Source of the DNA: Acidobacteriota bacterium | GTDB taxonomy: Bacteria > Acidobacteriota > Terriglobia > Bryobacterales > Bryobacteraceae | Length of the DNA stretch: 64,000 nt | Assembly: GCA_025352795.1 (NCBI GenBank) | Contig: JANXSF010000087.1 | Location: 1-64,000, forward strand | Direction of reading: 5' to 3' | Part shown: positions 7,254 to 18,160 of the stretch, in pieces | Numbering within the stretch: position 1 is the stretch's first letter | Layout of the letters: each line of letters opens with the position of its first letter | Made by a program: the position numbers and the translations under genes | Notes under the pieces: model-generated | The model's database searches: none | Told to the model about the DNA's origin: nothing | What the model saw: only the letters and a program-made list of their open reading frames with translations

Positions 7254-8915
7254 ATGACCAAAGCCATCGCTACCTTAACCATCTCGATAAGTTTGCTCTT
7301 TTTTCCAGCGTGCGGGCAGAGCAATCTCTCCCCGAATGGCGCAGCGCCATCGCAAACAGGCGCATCCCCGCGCGTTGACGGCAATCAGCTCTCTGCCCTG
7401 GAAATCGCTTACAAGGCAGGAGTCTTGAACAAGGAAGAATTCGACGCCAAAAAACGCGAACTCGATCGGACTGCCACCCCGCAAGGCCCTACGGTTGCGG
7501 GGTGGCAATCCGGCTGGGAACGCCACCGCAACCCGGCCGGTTTCGAGATTGAGCATCCAGCGGGCTGGGCAGTGCAGGCCTTGGGGCAGATGCGTATCGT
7601 AGTGCGCAGCCCAGACGGCCGGTCGATTGCAGCCATTACCCCATTCGTTCGTGCTCGCGGTGGTTGCCGGGAATACGTGAAGGAAGCCTTCGATGGCCAA
7701 TCTGGTGCAACCCCGTTTCCTCAAGCCGTGATCGAAAATGCTGCTCAACGCCGTCAGCAACCTGATGAAGTAGTAGCAGGGCTTACGCTTGAAGGTGGCT
7801 CCTCGCGGGGTGCCGTGCTTTGTTCTTTGGATCGAGGCAGCGGTATGCTTTTCGTTATCGCAGCACCTGCGGCCCAGTATGAACAGCAGAAGGCCGGGCT
7901 GGTTCGAACCGTCAAGAGCCTGCACTTCGGTTCACCCACTGGGCAATCTGATGGCCCGCGGCAGCAGGTCCGCCGACCCTTGCAGTATTCCCGTTGGACC
8001 GATCCTAGCGAGGGGGCTTTTTTTCTTGATGTCCCCACCGGTTGGCGAGTGGCGGGAGGCTTGGTCAGACGTTCAAATATAGATCTGACCGGATCAGTAA
8101 AAATGTCTTCGCCGGACGGCGCAAGCGCCATCTTTCTTGGCGATGAGCGTTTATATAATTGTGTGACTCCGGGAGTGGTCGGGGGCAGTATGAAAGAAGG
8201 CGAAACGTATAGGAACCAGGCCACTGCTCTGGTGGTTTTGAGATATCAGCCACCTTTGACTTTTGCTAGTAACTACTTGGACGAATTGCAGCGGACTTAT
8301 GGGCTGAGTGGTATTCAGGTGCGGGACCAGCACCAACCGCCCCCGGAAAATTCTGGGACGTTCCGCGTTTCTTACGTTGAGCTGTCGTTTACGGCACAAC
8401 GCAATGGCCGGCAAATGGCTGGGCTTCTTGCCGACGGGATTTCCGTGAATCCGGTTCAGGGTGGACAATATTGGACCCCAGGAGTAGCCGGCTTCATCAG
8501 TCCAATTGAAGACGCCGGCCAGATCATGACGGCGTTTCGGCATTCGATAGCAACGGGCCAAAAAGGTCCTGTCTGGGCACGGCGGCAAGGCGAGACTACC
8601 GTCGCAACTTCTAAGGCGTTTACGGCCAGTTCCGCGAATACAAGCGATGCCATCTCCAAATCGTACTGGGCCAGGCAACAATCTTCGGATCGTTCCACGG
8701 ATCGTAGCTCCGCAGATCGTTCCTCGACAAACTATTCCGATGCACAGCGCGATCAAGTCCGTCTTCGCGATCCCAATGCGGGGGAGGAATTCACCGCGAC
8801 ATCGGGCCACAATTACTATTACCGTCCTGCCGCCGGAGACGAGCGTCACGTCTTCGGAACTGACAACACCGACCGCCCAAACATTGACGCCACCGAATTA
8901 TTGAGGGTCCGCTAA
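7254..8915 (+). CDS. Lipoprotein with SHOCT-like segment and PsbP-like repeats
   Basis: Start placed at ATG 7254 (553 residues), because the ATG at 7233 lies inside the leader repeat and the SD GGCAGGAGG sits between. The leader MTKAIATLTISISLLFFPAC ends in a lipobox-like cysteine, so it is probably lipid-anchored. A SHOCT-like helix pair follows (ALEIAYKAGVLNKEEFDAKK), then two PsbP-like modules: one from about residue 85 (GFEIEHPAGWAVQALGQMRI) and one from about 245 (GAFFLDVPTGWRVAGGLVRR). The C-terminal 100 residues are Ser/Asp/Arg-rich and low complexity. PsbP-like domains recur in envelope proteins of this phylum with unknown ligand. Shared leader and domain link it to the broken gene at 5740. 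Confidence 0.75.
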   Translation: MTKAIATLTISISLLFFPACGQSNLSPNGAAPSQTGASPRVDGNQLSALEIAYKAGVLNKEEFDAKKRELDRTATPQGPTVAGWQSGWERHRNPAGFEIEHPAGWAVQALGQMRIVVRSPDGRSIAAITPFVRARGGCREYVKEAFDGQSGATPFPQAVIENAAQRRQQPDEVVAGLTLEGGSSRGAVLCSLDRGSGMLFVIAAPAAQYEQQKAGLVRTVKSLHFGSPTGQSDGPRQQVRRPLQYSRWTDPSEGAFFLDVPTGWRVAGGLVRRSNIDLTGSVKMSSPDGASAIFLGDERLYNCVTPGVVGGSMKEGETYRNQATALVVLRYQPPLTFASNYLDELQRTYGLSGIQVRDQHQPPPENSGTFRVSYVELSFTAQRNGRQMAGLLADGISVNPVQGGQYWTPGVAGFISPIEDAGQIMTAFRHSIATGQKGPVWARRQGETTVATSKAFTASSANTSDAISKSYWARQQSSDRSTDRSSADRSSTNYSDAQRDQVRLRDPNAGEEFTATSGHNYYYRPAAGDERHVFGTDNTDRPNIDATELLRVR

Positions 8916-8967
8916 ATCGGGGCACTCACTGGGCATCGTGAAACATGACTAAACCGTAGAGAGAAAA

Positions 8968-9486
8968 ATGGATGTCTACAAAATGCAAGAACCAGTTCCA
9001 GAAGTAAAATTACTTCGACCAGATCTTGAGTCTCTATTGCTCACGCCAGCGGCTCTATTGGCGGGACAGAGTCAAGCCAGCGCCGTATCGATCATGACTT
9101 GCATCATTGTTGCTTGCGGCGTGGTGTTACTGGCGTTTCTATGGGGGGCAAAGGTCTTTCTCACGGTCACGTTGGTCATTGGAATCTTTGGTGTGTTCTA
9201 TTGGTTGCTCTATCGCGAGGTGAAGCGGCGCGGGCTGTCGGACAATTTCGTGATCTTCGGATTCACGCCAGTCACAATCATTCCGTGCTTACTGTACGTG
9301 CTAGCTCTTCCGGACAAACAAAAGCAAGCCGAACCCGGCAGTACCGGTTTCGAAACGGTCAACAACAGCGCCCTGGAGAATATGGGCGTGGTTTGGTCTG
9401 TAGCTCTTTTGGGTTGGATCCCTTTTCCGCCGTTTGTGATGAATATCACATACATGGCTTCGTCCCAGGTTTGTGATTCAGCCTGA
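8968..9486 (+). CDS. Hypothetical membrane protein with four predicted membrane segments
   Basis: 172 residues, not recognised. A charged N-terminus (MDVYKMQEPVPEVKLLRPDL) is followed by hydrophobic segments at about residues 40-62, 66-85, 95-113 and 138-158. GAGAG lies upstream of the ATG. The last 10 residues (MASSQVCDSA) are encoded on the back of what looks like the 5' remnant of a reverse-strand glycosyltransferase gene (9456-9560). The natural C-terminus may therefore have been replaced by a rearrangement. No function can be assigned. Confidence 0.55.
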   Translation: MDVYKMQEPVPEVKLLRPDLESLLLTPAALLAGQSQASAVSIMTCIIVACGVVLLAFLWGAKVFLTVTLVIGIFGVFYWLLYREVKRRGLSDNFVIFGFTPVTIIPCLLYVLALPDKQKQAEPGSTGFETVNNSALENMGVVWSVALLGWIPFPPFVMNITYMASSQVCDSA

Positions 9487-9560
9487 ATTGAAGAAATCGC
9501 CATCCAAGCCATGCAGCTCAGTAATACAGCAACAATGGCAAGGAAATTGCGATTTGTCAT
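9456..9560 (-). pseudogene. 5' remnant of a GT39/ArnT-type glycosyltransferase gene
   Basis: The reverse ORF from ATG 9560, 6 nt after the purA stop, encodes a signal-anchor (NFLAIVAVLLSCMAWMAI) and then QAESQTWDEA. The ES-x-TWDE motif directly after the first membrane segment is the hallmark N-terminus of dolichol-phosphate-mannose/ArnT-like glycosyltransferases. After residue 35 the similarity stops, the frame becomes nonsense and it runs antisense through the 8968-9486 gene. I read this as a deletion scar: a former purA-glycosyltransferase operon cut after about 105 bp. Confidence 0.5.
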
Positions 9561-9566
9561 CGGACC

Positions 9567-10886
<1,320 letters not shown>

Positions 10887-10911
10887 CAGTCTACCGCATG
10901 GAGCACCCCCT

Positions 10912-13029
10912 ATGCTTTTTAAATCGCACCTGCTCCGTTTAAGCATCACCCTTTTCGCCTCAGCCACCGCCAGTTGGGCGCAAGCTCCTGACCCACTCCG
11001 CATCAGCAGCCCCACCTTCATCACCATTCCTCAAGCAACTTTTTTCACCACCAACATCAACGTCACCGGTGGTCGTCCACCCTATCAATTTACAGTGCAA
11101 TCCGGAACTCTGCCCTTGGGCGTGTTTCTCAATCATGTCGGAACTCTTTCCGGAATTTCAGGAATTTTCGGTGATTCCTTCGCTGTCATTCAAGCAACCG
11201 ATGCCGACGGTCGCATTGCGACAGCTTCCTTTCAAATTAGAATCGTGCAGGCGCTTGCCATTATTACCGACACACTGGGAACAGGCCGCGTCGCTAGTCC
11301 CTATCAACAGACCCTCCGGGGTGTCGGCGGCTTCTTGCCGCTATTCGGAAACTATACCTGGGCGCTGTCCAGTGGGGCACTTCCACCCGGCCTCAACCTC
11401 ACTTTATCCGGTGATATTGTAGGCACTCCTCTGCCCCCTCCCGGCAATTACAACGTCACCATCAAGATGACCGACGGATCCAATAACTCCGTTCTAAAGC
11501 CTTTCACATTGCGCATTGATGGGCCTATAATTATCACCGACCGCTTGCCACCCGGCCGCGTCAACCAGCCTTATAACCAGGGTATTGTCGCCATTGGTGG
11601 CATCGGACTCTATTCCTGGTCTGTGAAAACCGGCCCCATCCCTCCAGGAATTTCCTTGACCCAAGCCGGTGTCTTAACCGGTACACCCTTCGTTCCCGGA
11701 ACCTACACTTTCGAAATCCGCGTGTCCGATTCGGTGGGTGCCTACTTCGATAAAACCTACACCTTACCCGTCGATCAATTCTCTTCTGGCATCATCTTCT
11801 TCACTGACACAATCGCCGACGCTTCTGTCGGGCTGCCCTTCGCCCAACTCCTGCAAGCCAGTGGAGGTCGTGATCCTTACACCTTCAGCATCTCTTCCGG
11901 AGCATTGCCTGCTGGAATCACTCTCAGCTTGAATGGCGGGTTAAGTGGTACACCAACAGTCGATGGCGCCTTCGGCTTTACCGTATTGGCAGTAGACGCA
12001 TCGGGCCTGCAAGCAAGCAAGAACTTCAGCATCAACGTGCGCAGCAATATCTTCATTGTTCGGACAGACCTTGCCCGTGCCATTATCGGCGTCCCCTACA
12101 GCCAGCAGCTTGTCGTGCAAGGTGGCACCGCACCTTATCTTTGGACTCCCTTTGGAAACCCCGTTCCAGAAGGCCTATTTCTAAATCCAACAACTGGGAC
12201 CATTTCCGGCACTCCCACCACAATCGGCGATTATTTCTTTGCAGTCAAAGTCACCGACGCACGCAATCGAACCGCACAGGCGTCCTACTCACTCACCATC
12301 TCCCCGGCCGTTCCCATTTTTTCCAACACTGGGGTGTTGAACGGTGCAAGCTTCAAAGCCGGATCTGTTTCACCCGGAGCCATCATCAATATCTTCGGCA
12401 TCGGATTCGGACCTGGCGAATTGGCCGCTATTCAAATTCAAAATGGAATTGCCGCAACCCAACTGGCCTCCACTCGAGTTTTGTTTGACGAAATCGCTGC
12501 CCCACTTCTGTTCTCTACGTTGAATCAGGTGGGTCTTGTGGTGCCTTATGAAATTGCTGGAAGGCCATCTGTGAATGTTGTAGTGGAATACAAGGGCCTC
12601 CGCTCCGCGCCGATTCGAGTAAACATCGCCCCGTCAGCACTAGGCATATTCACTGCTGATTCTTCGGGCAAAGGGCAGGCCGCCGCATTGAATAGCGATG
12701 GTCGACTGAATAGCCCGCAAAATCCAGCAAAGCCCGGTTCTATTGTGGTGCTCTACGCCACAGGTGAAGGTCAAACCGATCCTTTCGGCATCAGTGGAAA
12801 ATTGGCCACTGACGTTTATCCAAAACCGCAATTACCGGTTAACGTAATCATCAATGGCCAATCGGCAGAAGTTCTCTACGCCGGGGCAGCCCCCAATCTT
12901 ATCGCCGGATTGCTACAAGTGAACGTCCGCATTCCTGACACGATTACCGCCGTAGGCAGCCTGCCCTTGCTGATCATTGTGGGCGATATTCCCAGCCAGG
13001 AACAGGTGACCATTTCCGTTGCCCCCTGA
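10912..13029 (+). CDS. Secreted Ig-like repeat protein with Solibacter-type C-terminal domain (TIGR03437)
   Basis: Start at ATG 10912 (705 residues), where a signal peptide begins (MLFKSHLLRLSITLFASATA); the longer ORF would overlap purA. Five tandem putative-Ig (He_PIG-like) repeats of about 90 residues follow, each with a core like ALPPGLNLTLSGDIVGTP. The C-terminal 220 residues, from GVLNGASFKAGSVSPGAIIN to the end, match the Solibacter-specific C-terminal domain TIGR03437 (AAALNSDGRLNSPQNPAKPG, then VVLYATGEGQTDPFG). That domain is nearly restricted to Solibacteres/Bryobacterales and is the best taxonomic pointer in the window. It is a surface or secreted, possibly adhesive protein; ligand unknown. 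Confidence 0.88.
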   Translation: MLFKSHLLRLSITLFASATASWAQAPDPLRISSPTFITIPQATFFTTNINVTGGRPPYQFTVQSGTLPLGVFLNHVGTLSGISGIFGDSFAVIQATDADGRIATASFQIRIVQALAIITDTLGTGRVASPYQQTLRGVGGFLPLFGNYTWALSSGALPPGLNLTLSGDIVGTPLPPPGNYNVTIKMTDGSNNSVLKPFTLRIDGPIIITDRLPPGRVNQPYNQGIVAIGGIGLYSWSVKTGPIPPGISLTQAGVLTGTPFVPGTYTFEIRVSDSVGAYFDKTYTLPVDQFSSGIIFFTDTIADASVGLPFAQLLQASGGRDPYTFSISSGALPAGITLSLNGGLSGTPTVDGAFGFTVLAVDASGLQASKNFSINVRSNIFIVRTDLARAIIGVPYSQQLVVQGGTAPYLWTPFGNPVPEGLFLNPTTGTISGTPTTIGDYFFAVKVTDARNRTAQASYSLTISPAVPIFSNTGVLNGASFKAGSVSPGAIINIFGIGFGPGELAAIQIQNGIAATQLASTRVLFDEIAAPLLFSTLNQVGLVVPYEIAGRPSVNVVVEYKGLRSAPIRVNIAPSALGIFTADSSGKGQAAALNSDGRLNSPQNPAKPGSIVVLYATGEGQTDPFGISGKLATDVYPKPQLPVNVIINGQSAEVLYAGAAPNLIAGLLQVNVRIPDTITAVGSLPLLIIVGDIPSQEQVTISVAP

Positions 13030-13035
13030 CCGACA

Positions 13036-13041
13036 TATAAT
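13036..13041 (+). promoter_or_regulatory. -10 element TATAAT, leaderless-type, before the cytochrome c gene
   Basis: TATAAT ends 9 nt before ATG 13051; no SD-like purine run lies between them. It is only 6 bp past the stop of the upstream gene, so the cytochrome/PQQ pair appears to have its own promoter. Confidence 0.5.
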
Positions 13042-13050
13042 AGTCCGATC

Positions 13051-13863
13051 ATGCGACGACTCTTGATTGCAGCCACACTGCTGGTTCCTCTATTCGGCCA
13101 GCACGAAAAAGATGGAGAAGAATCGAAGAACCCGGCTATTGGAGATCCCAAAGCGATTGAAGCAGGAGCGAAAATATTCGCTGGCGGTTGTGGCGCGTGT
13201 CATGGGCCAGATGGTCAAGGTGGGCGCGGCCCCAATTTGCGGCAACGTGTGTTCTGGCATCCGCTCGATCCAAAGACCATGTACAAAGCCATTCAAGAAG
13301 GCGTCGGCGGTGCAATGCCTGCCGCCAATCTTCCTGAAGATCAGGCCTGGCAAGTGGTGGCGTTTGTAGTTTCCCTCACTTCTCCAGCCATTGAAAATCC
13401 AGTCAGTGGCGATGTTGAAAACGGGCGCACCCTGTTCATCGGCAAAGGCGGCTGCGCCAATTGCCACGCCATCAATAATCAGGGCGGCAAGCTGGGTCCA
13501 GATTTATCGAACATCGCTTCCGTGCAAGCGACGCTGGCCATCCGCGAGTCGATTGTTGACCCCGATGCCGATGGAGCTGTCGGCTATCATGCCGTCACTG
13601 TCACCTTAAAGAACGGCAAAACCATCAGCGGTGTCGCCCGCAATCGATCCAATTATTCATTACAACTGCAAGACCGCACCGGCAACCTGCATTTGATCGA
13701 TATGGCCGACGTCACTCAGATGACCTTATCGAAGGGATCACCCATGCCTAAAGATTACGCCAAACGATTTTCCCCCAAAGAATTGGACGACCTGGTAGCC
13801 TACCTTTCCCGCCAAAGTGTTCGGCCTTATGAAAAAGAAAAAGACAAGGAGAAGAAGAACTAA
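13051..13863 (+). CDS. Dihaem c-type cytochrome
   Basis: 270 residues with a signal peptide (MRRLLIAATLLVPLFGQ). Two haem-attachment sites are seen: C47-GA-C50-H51 in an N-terminal cytochrome c domain and C135-AN-C138-H139 in a second domain. The second resembles the haem-binding domain found in Planctomycetota/Acidobacteriota membrane-bound dehydrogenases (ESIVDPDADGAVGYHAVTVT). The tail is very Lys/Glu-rich. It ends immediately before the start of the PQQ-propeller gene with no gap, so it is almost certainly the electron acceptor of that dehydrogenase in the periplasm. Confidence 0.9.
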   Translation: MRRLLIAATLLVPLFGQHEKDGEESKNPAIGDPKAIEAGAKIFAGGCGACHGPDGQGGRGPNLRQRVFWHPLDPKTMYKAIQEGVGGAMPAANLPEDQAWQVVAFVVSLTSPAIENPVSGDVENGRTLFIGKGGCANCHAINNQGGKLGPDLSNIASVQATLAIRESIVDPDADGAVGYHAVTVTLKNGKTISGVARNRSNYSLQLQDRTGNLHLIDMADVTQMTLSKGSPMPKDYAKRFSPKELDDLVAYLSRQSVRPYEKEKDKEKKN

Positions 13864-15471
13864 ATGACACGTTTTTGTTTCCTCACCATTGCTTGTCTAG
13901 CGTCCATCAGCTCAGCCCAAGTTACCTTTGAAGATCTGAAGAAAAGCCCTGGAGCCAACTGGCTTACGGTTGCAGGCGATTATCAAGGCAAGCGTCACAG
14001 CCCGTTAACCCAAATCAACACCAGCAACGCGGCCAACATGGTTGCCAAGTGGGTCTATCGCATGCCCAAAGCTGGTGGCCTGCGCACCAATCCCATCGTG
14101 CATGACGGAGTAATGTACGTCACCAACACCAATGAAATTCGCGCCCTTGATGCTGCGTCAGGGCGGCTGATTTGGGCCTACAAAGACACCCGTGCGAAGA
14201 AGGAAGCCGTGAATCGTGGAGCGGCAATTTACGGGGATCGTGTGTATTTTGTGACGTCTGACGTGTACCTCGTCGCACTGGATCGACGAACTGGTGCGGT
14301 GCAGTGGCAGCATAAGTACGGCAAGATTGAAGAAGGCATTTTCGCATCAGCCGCCCCGTTAGTTGTGCGCGATAAAGTGATGGTCGGCGTGGCTGGTGGC
14401 GATACTGGGATGCGCGGATACATTTCAGCACTTTCGGCATCCACAGGCGAAGAGTTGTGGCGCACGTATACGATTCCAGCGAAGGGCGAAAAAGGGTCGG
14501 AATCCTGGGGCAAGTACGTCGATTACGGCGGCGGCGGTACCTGGCTCAGCGGGACCTATGATCCCGATACCAACACTCTCTATTGGACCACTGGAAATCC
14601 CTGGCCCGATTTCTATGGCGGTGATCGTGGTGGCGACAATTTATTCAGTTGCTCACTTCTGGCACTGGACGCCGACACCGGAAAAATGAAATGGTATTTC
14701 CAGTTCACACCCCACGACGTTCACGATTGGGATGCCCAAGCCTGGCCAGTCTTAGTGGATCTGCCCTTGGATGGTAAGATGCGCAAGCTGGTGCTACACG
14801 CTAATCGCAATGGATTCTTCTACGCATTGGACCGCATCACCGGAGAGTTCATCCGAGCGACCAAGCTGGTGGACAAACTGGATTGGGCCAGCGGCATAGA
14901 TGCAAAAGGTCGCCCAGTGGAGCTTCCCGATAAAGGTCCAACACCAAGCGGAAATCTGGTATGCCCAGGGGTACGCGGTGCCACCAATTGGATGTCGCCT
15001 TCGTACAACCCAGCCACTGGTCTGTTTTATGTGGTGACCTTGGAACAATGTGATATATTCACCTCATCGTCAAAGACGCCCATCCCCGATAAGAATTTTT
15101 CCGGCGGTGGCGCAGGAACAAAGCCGAAAGATCTAGGCCAGTTTTTCCTCCGCGCTTTTGATCCCAAAACAGGTAAAAAAGTTTGGGAATATCCCATGAC
15201 AGGACCCGCTGAAAGTTGGTCCGGAACCGTCTCCACAGCAGGAGGCATCGTGTTTGTAGGCGATGACGATGGTCAGTTAGTAGGAGTAGATGCCCGCTCC
15301 GGCAAACACCTTTGGCACTTCAATATAGGAGAAGGATTGCTGGCATCGCCAATTACATATGCAGTGAATGGCAAGCAGTATGTTTCCATAGCCTCTTCCA
15401 CGGCCATTTACTCGTTCGGATTGCATGAACCTGTTCAAGCAGTACGGCTACCCAAGATCGAACTGAAATAA
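13864..15471 (+). CDS. PQQ-dependent (quinoprotein) alcohol/glucose dehydrogenase-like beta-propeller
   Basis: 535 residues with a signal peptide (MTRFCFLTIACLASISSA). Typical quinoprotein blades: NWLTVAGDYQGKRHSPLTQI at the N-terminus, ALDAASGRLIWAY, ALDRRTGAVQWQHKYG, WTTGNPWPDFYGGDRGGDN, ALDADTGKMKWYFQFTPHDV, VHDWDAQAWPVLVD and AFDPKTGKKVWEY. The Trp-docking repeats and the DVHDWD segment fit type I/II alcohol dehydrogenases; length (about 530) is near the short end. The substrate is not predictable. It directly abuts the dihaem cytochrome gene. Its last 54 bp (15418-15471) are repeated at 18161-18214. Confidence 0.9.
   Translation: MTRFCFLTIACLASISSAQVTFEDLKKSPGANWLTVAGDYQGKRHSPLTQINTSNAANMVAKWVYRMPKAGGLRTNPIVHDGVMYVTNTNEIRALDAASGRLIWAYKDTRAKKEAVNRGAAIYGDRVYFVTSDVYLVALDRRTGAVQWQHKYGKIEEGIFASAAPLVVRDKVMVGVAGGDTGMRGYISALSASTGEELWRTYTIPAKGEKGSESWGKYVDYGGGGTWLSGTYDPDTNTLYWTTGNPWPDFYGGDRGGDNLFSCSLLALDADTGKMKWYFQFTPHDVHDWDAQAWPVLVDLPLDGKMRKLVLHANRNGFFYALDRITGEFIRATKLVDKLDWASGIDAKGRPVELPDKGPTPSGNLVCPGVRGATNWMSPSYNPATGLFYVVTLEQCDIFTSSSKTPIPDKNFSGGGAGTKPKDLGQFFLRAFDPKTGKKVWEYPMTGPAESWSGTVSTAGGIVFVGDDDGQLVGVDARSGKHLWHFNIGEGLLASPITYAVNGKQYVSIASSTAIYSFGLHEPVQAVRLPKIELK
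15418..15471 (+). repeat. 54-bp direct repeat, copy A (3' end of the PQQ gene)
   Basis: Encodes the last 17 residues of the dehydrogenase and its stop. It aligns without gaps to 18161-18214 with five or fewer mismatches, mostly synonymous. The two copies bracket the ADOP permease. Confidence 0.85.
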
Positions 15472-15606
15472 CGTTTTGGTAGCACTGAATATGACGATGT
15501 TACGAACGTCAGAAAACGAAAGATTTCCTGAATGTTCGAGCGACAAAACCGCAAGCACTTGTTCGGCAAGGAGGGGGTAGTGGATGCGGGCTCGCTCACG
15601 TAGCTG

Positions 15607-18088
15607 GTGCCGCGCCATACTCTGCTGAAGTTGACAAATATTATCCATGACCTCCAATATGCGTGGCGAGTGCTCGCGAAGCGACCAGCAGCGACTGCTA
15701 TTGCCATCGTGTCCCTGGCACTCGGCATAGGGGCCAACACGACCGTATTCAGTATTATTGAGACACTCGTTTTACGACCCTTATCCGTAACACGACCCAA
15801 TGAGCTTGTTTGGATTTCAATCACGCGTCCAGATAGTCACTCTCCGCGAGAGGAAATGACCTGGAGCTTGTTTCTGGAAATCCAGAAACGCCAAAAGGTG
15901 TTTTCCGGATTGTTCGGTCATCGAGACAGCGGATTAAGGAAGCTTGGCGGGTATGGCGACGCGTATGTGGGCGTCGTGGATGCGGTAAGTAGCGAGTACT
16001 TTTCAACTCTCGGAGTTCGAAATGCTGCTTGGCCGTCGTATTATCTCAGACGATGTGGACACCGAAAAAGGATCGGCGCGGGTGGCAGTCTTGAGCTACA
16101 GATGCTGGCAGGAGCGATATCAAGGCGATCCTGGAATACTTGGCAAAATATTTACGCTTGACGATTTGCCACTGGAGATTGTCGGAGTAACAGGTAGGGA
16201 TTTCACGGGTCTGAGTATTGAGGGTGCCATGGAGGCGACCGTCCCCCTTGGACTAAAGGACAATTCAAATACTCCGCTTCCCGCAACCATCCCGTCCGTA
16301 TTCGTTGCCGCGAGGCTCAAGCAAGGGACCAGCTTGGGGCAGGCCAGATCACAGCTTTTGGTAGCGTGGCCGGCAATACAGGCAGCACTGATAGAAAGCA
16401 AAGCGGAGCCACCAGACTCCCAGTTACCAGCGCGAAGAATTCAGATTGAGTCGGCGAGCACCGGAGATTCGTTCCTGCGGGACCGGCTTTCCCGACCTTT
16501 GACGATCATGATGGCTCTGGCTGCTGCGCTTCTTCTAATTGCATGTGTCAATTTAGCCAATCTGCTGCTTGCGTGGACATTTTCCCGCCGTCAGGAGCTT
16601 GCAGTTCGTGTTGCTCTCGGCGCGCGACTTATTCACCTTCTCCGAGCCTTGTTGTCAGAGAGTATGTTGCTTTCCGGTATAGGAGCCGCTGCGGGAGTCG
16701 TACTCTCTTACTGGAGCACCAATTTCTTTTTGAACTTGATCTGGTTTGGGTATTATCCGAATATCGCCAACCGCACAATTGACACTATTCTGGGCGGGCG
16801 TGTTGCGGCCTTTTCGGTTCTCGTAATGCTATTAACTGCCGTGACGGTTGGAGCAGTGCCCGCCCGCATGATCGGAGGAACCGATCCTCGGAGCGCAATC
16901 CAGCATGGATCAAGGACTATACGCGATGGTATTGGCCTTCTTACCAAAGCCCTGGTGGTTTCTCAGATAGCTCTGTCGCTCGTGCTAGTCACGATGGCGC
17001 TGCTTTTTTCCAACACCATTCACGGCATTCGATCCGCCGACTTGGGCTATTGCAGGGATGGCGTGATGATTCTGCAATTGTTCCCGACAACTTCAAAGCC
17101 GATCCCAAACCGCTCAATCTATTACCAGGAACTCGCGATTCGCTTAGCTTCTCAACCCGGCGTAAGGTCAGTCAGTTATTCTAATTTCGGGCCTGTCAGT
17201 GGGTATGAGCGCAAAGAGACGGTTTCAAGCAGCTCGCTTGCAACTCCACCCATTCGAGTTGCACTGGAAGTCATCGGACCTGATTTTTTTCGGTTGTTTA
17301 GTATAAAACTAAAGGCAGGAAGAGACTTCAATTGGAGTGATAGCGAACAGACCAAGTGGGTTGTGATTGTGAGCGATGGATTGGCTCACCGACTTTTTCC
17401 CGGCGAGAACCCTATCGGCAGGATTGTGAATTTCGCTCGCAAGGATCGTAAATCGCTCGAAATTGTCGGAGTTGTGAGTACAGCCAGTCTCTGGTTACCA
17501 CAGACTATAGCCCCATTAGCGGTTTACGAACCATTAATGCAGGAGCCCGGCTATGACAACTTGAGGCTGGACATCGGAACCGATGGGGACCCTCGGGCGG
17601 TTGTTGCCGCTGCGCGGAAGACCATAACGGATGGGGGTCATCATGCCGTATTGCGGGCACAAGCCCTTGATCAGCGTCTTGACGGATTGCTGACGAGCGA
17701 AAGAGTACTGGCGATGATTGGATCTTTCGTTGGTGGAATGGCATTACTGCTTGCTGCCATCGGGCTCTATGGATTGATGTCGTTCACTGTGACACTACGG
17801 ATTCCCGAGATCGGAACCAGAATGGCTCTAGCCGGTAGCCGTGCCACAATTCGCTTCATGTTAGTCAAGGACGCTATGTGGCTGGTACTTCCTGGGATAT
17901 CGATAGGGATACCAGCGGCCTTCATGACCACGAGAATCGCTGCTACGTTCATCCCAGGACTCCCGCCGATTGATTCGTCGGCAATCTTTGCAGCATCAAC
18001 AGTATTATTCGCTGTTTCGCTGTGCGCAGTGTTGTTGCCCGCAGAGCAAGCTTCGAGAATTGACCCGATGACTGCCCTCCGGAGCTAG
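15607..18088 (+). pseudogene. ADOP-type FtsX-like ABC permease (MacB family), frameshifted
   Basis: The reading frame from GTG 15607 gives a typical start (DLQYAWRVLAKRPAATAIAI, then LALGIGANTTVFSIIETLVL) and runs to STLGVR at 16020. It then continues in the next frame from 16022 as MLLGRRIISDDVDTEKG, VAVLSYRCWQERYQGDPGIL and onward to 18088. Removing one A from the AAA run at 16020-16022 restores an uninterrupted protein of about 826 residues, the normal length of acidobacterial duplicated permeases: two MacB-periplasmic domains and two FtsX domains with about eight membrane segments. The second FtsX signature is FVGGMALLLAAIGLYGLMSF. Either a recent frameshift or a homopolymer sequence error. 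These permeases lack their own ATPase; role unknown (lipid or peptide efflux). Confidence 0.85.
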
Positions 18089-18160
18089 TAGGTATTGCGC
18101 TTTCCAAAGTCTGGAAAACCTATCGGCGCCCATCTGTAGAACAGGGGCCCTTAGCGCTAT

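Noticed and set aside
9210-9455. Remainder of the reverse ORF beyond the glycosyltransferase-like start
   Set aside because: After the TWDEA motif the translation has no coherent pattern and lies antisense to a membrane-protein gene, so it is not counted as coding.
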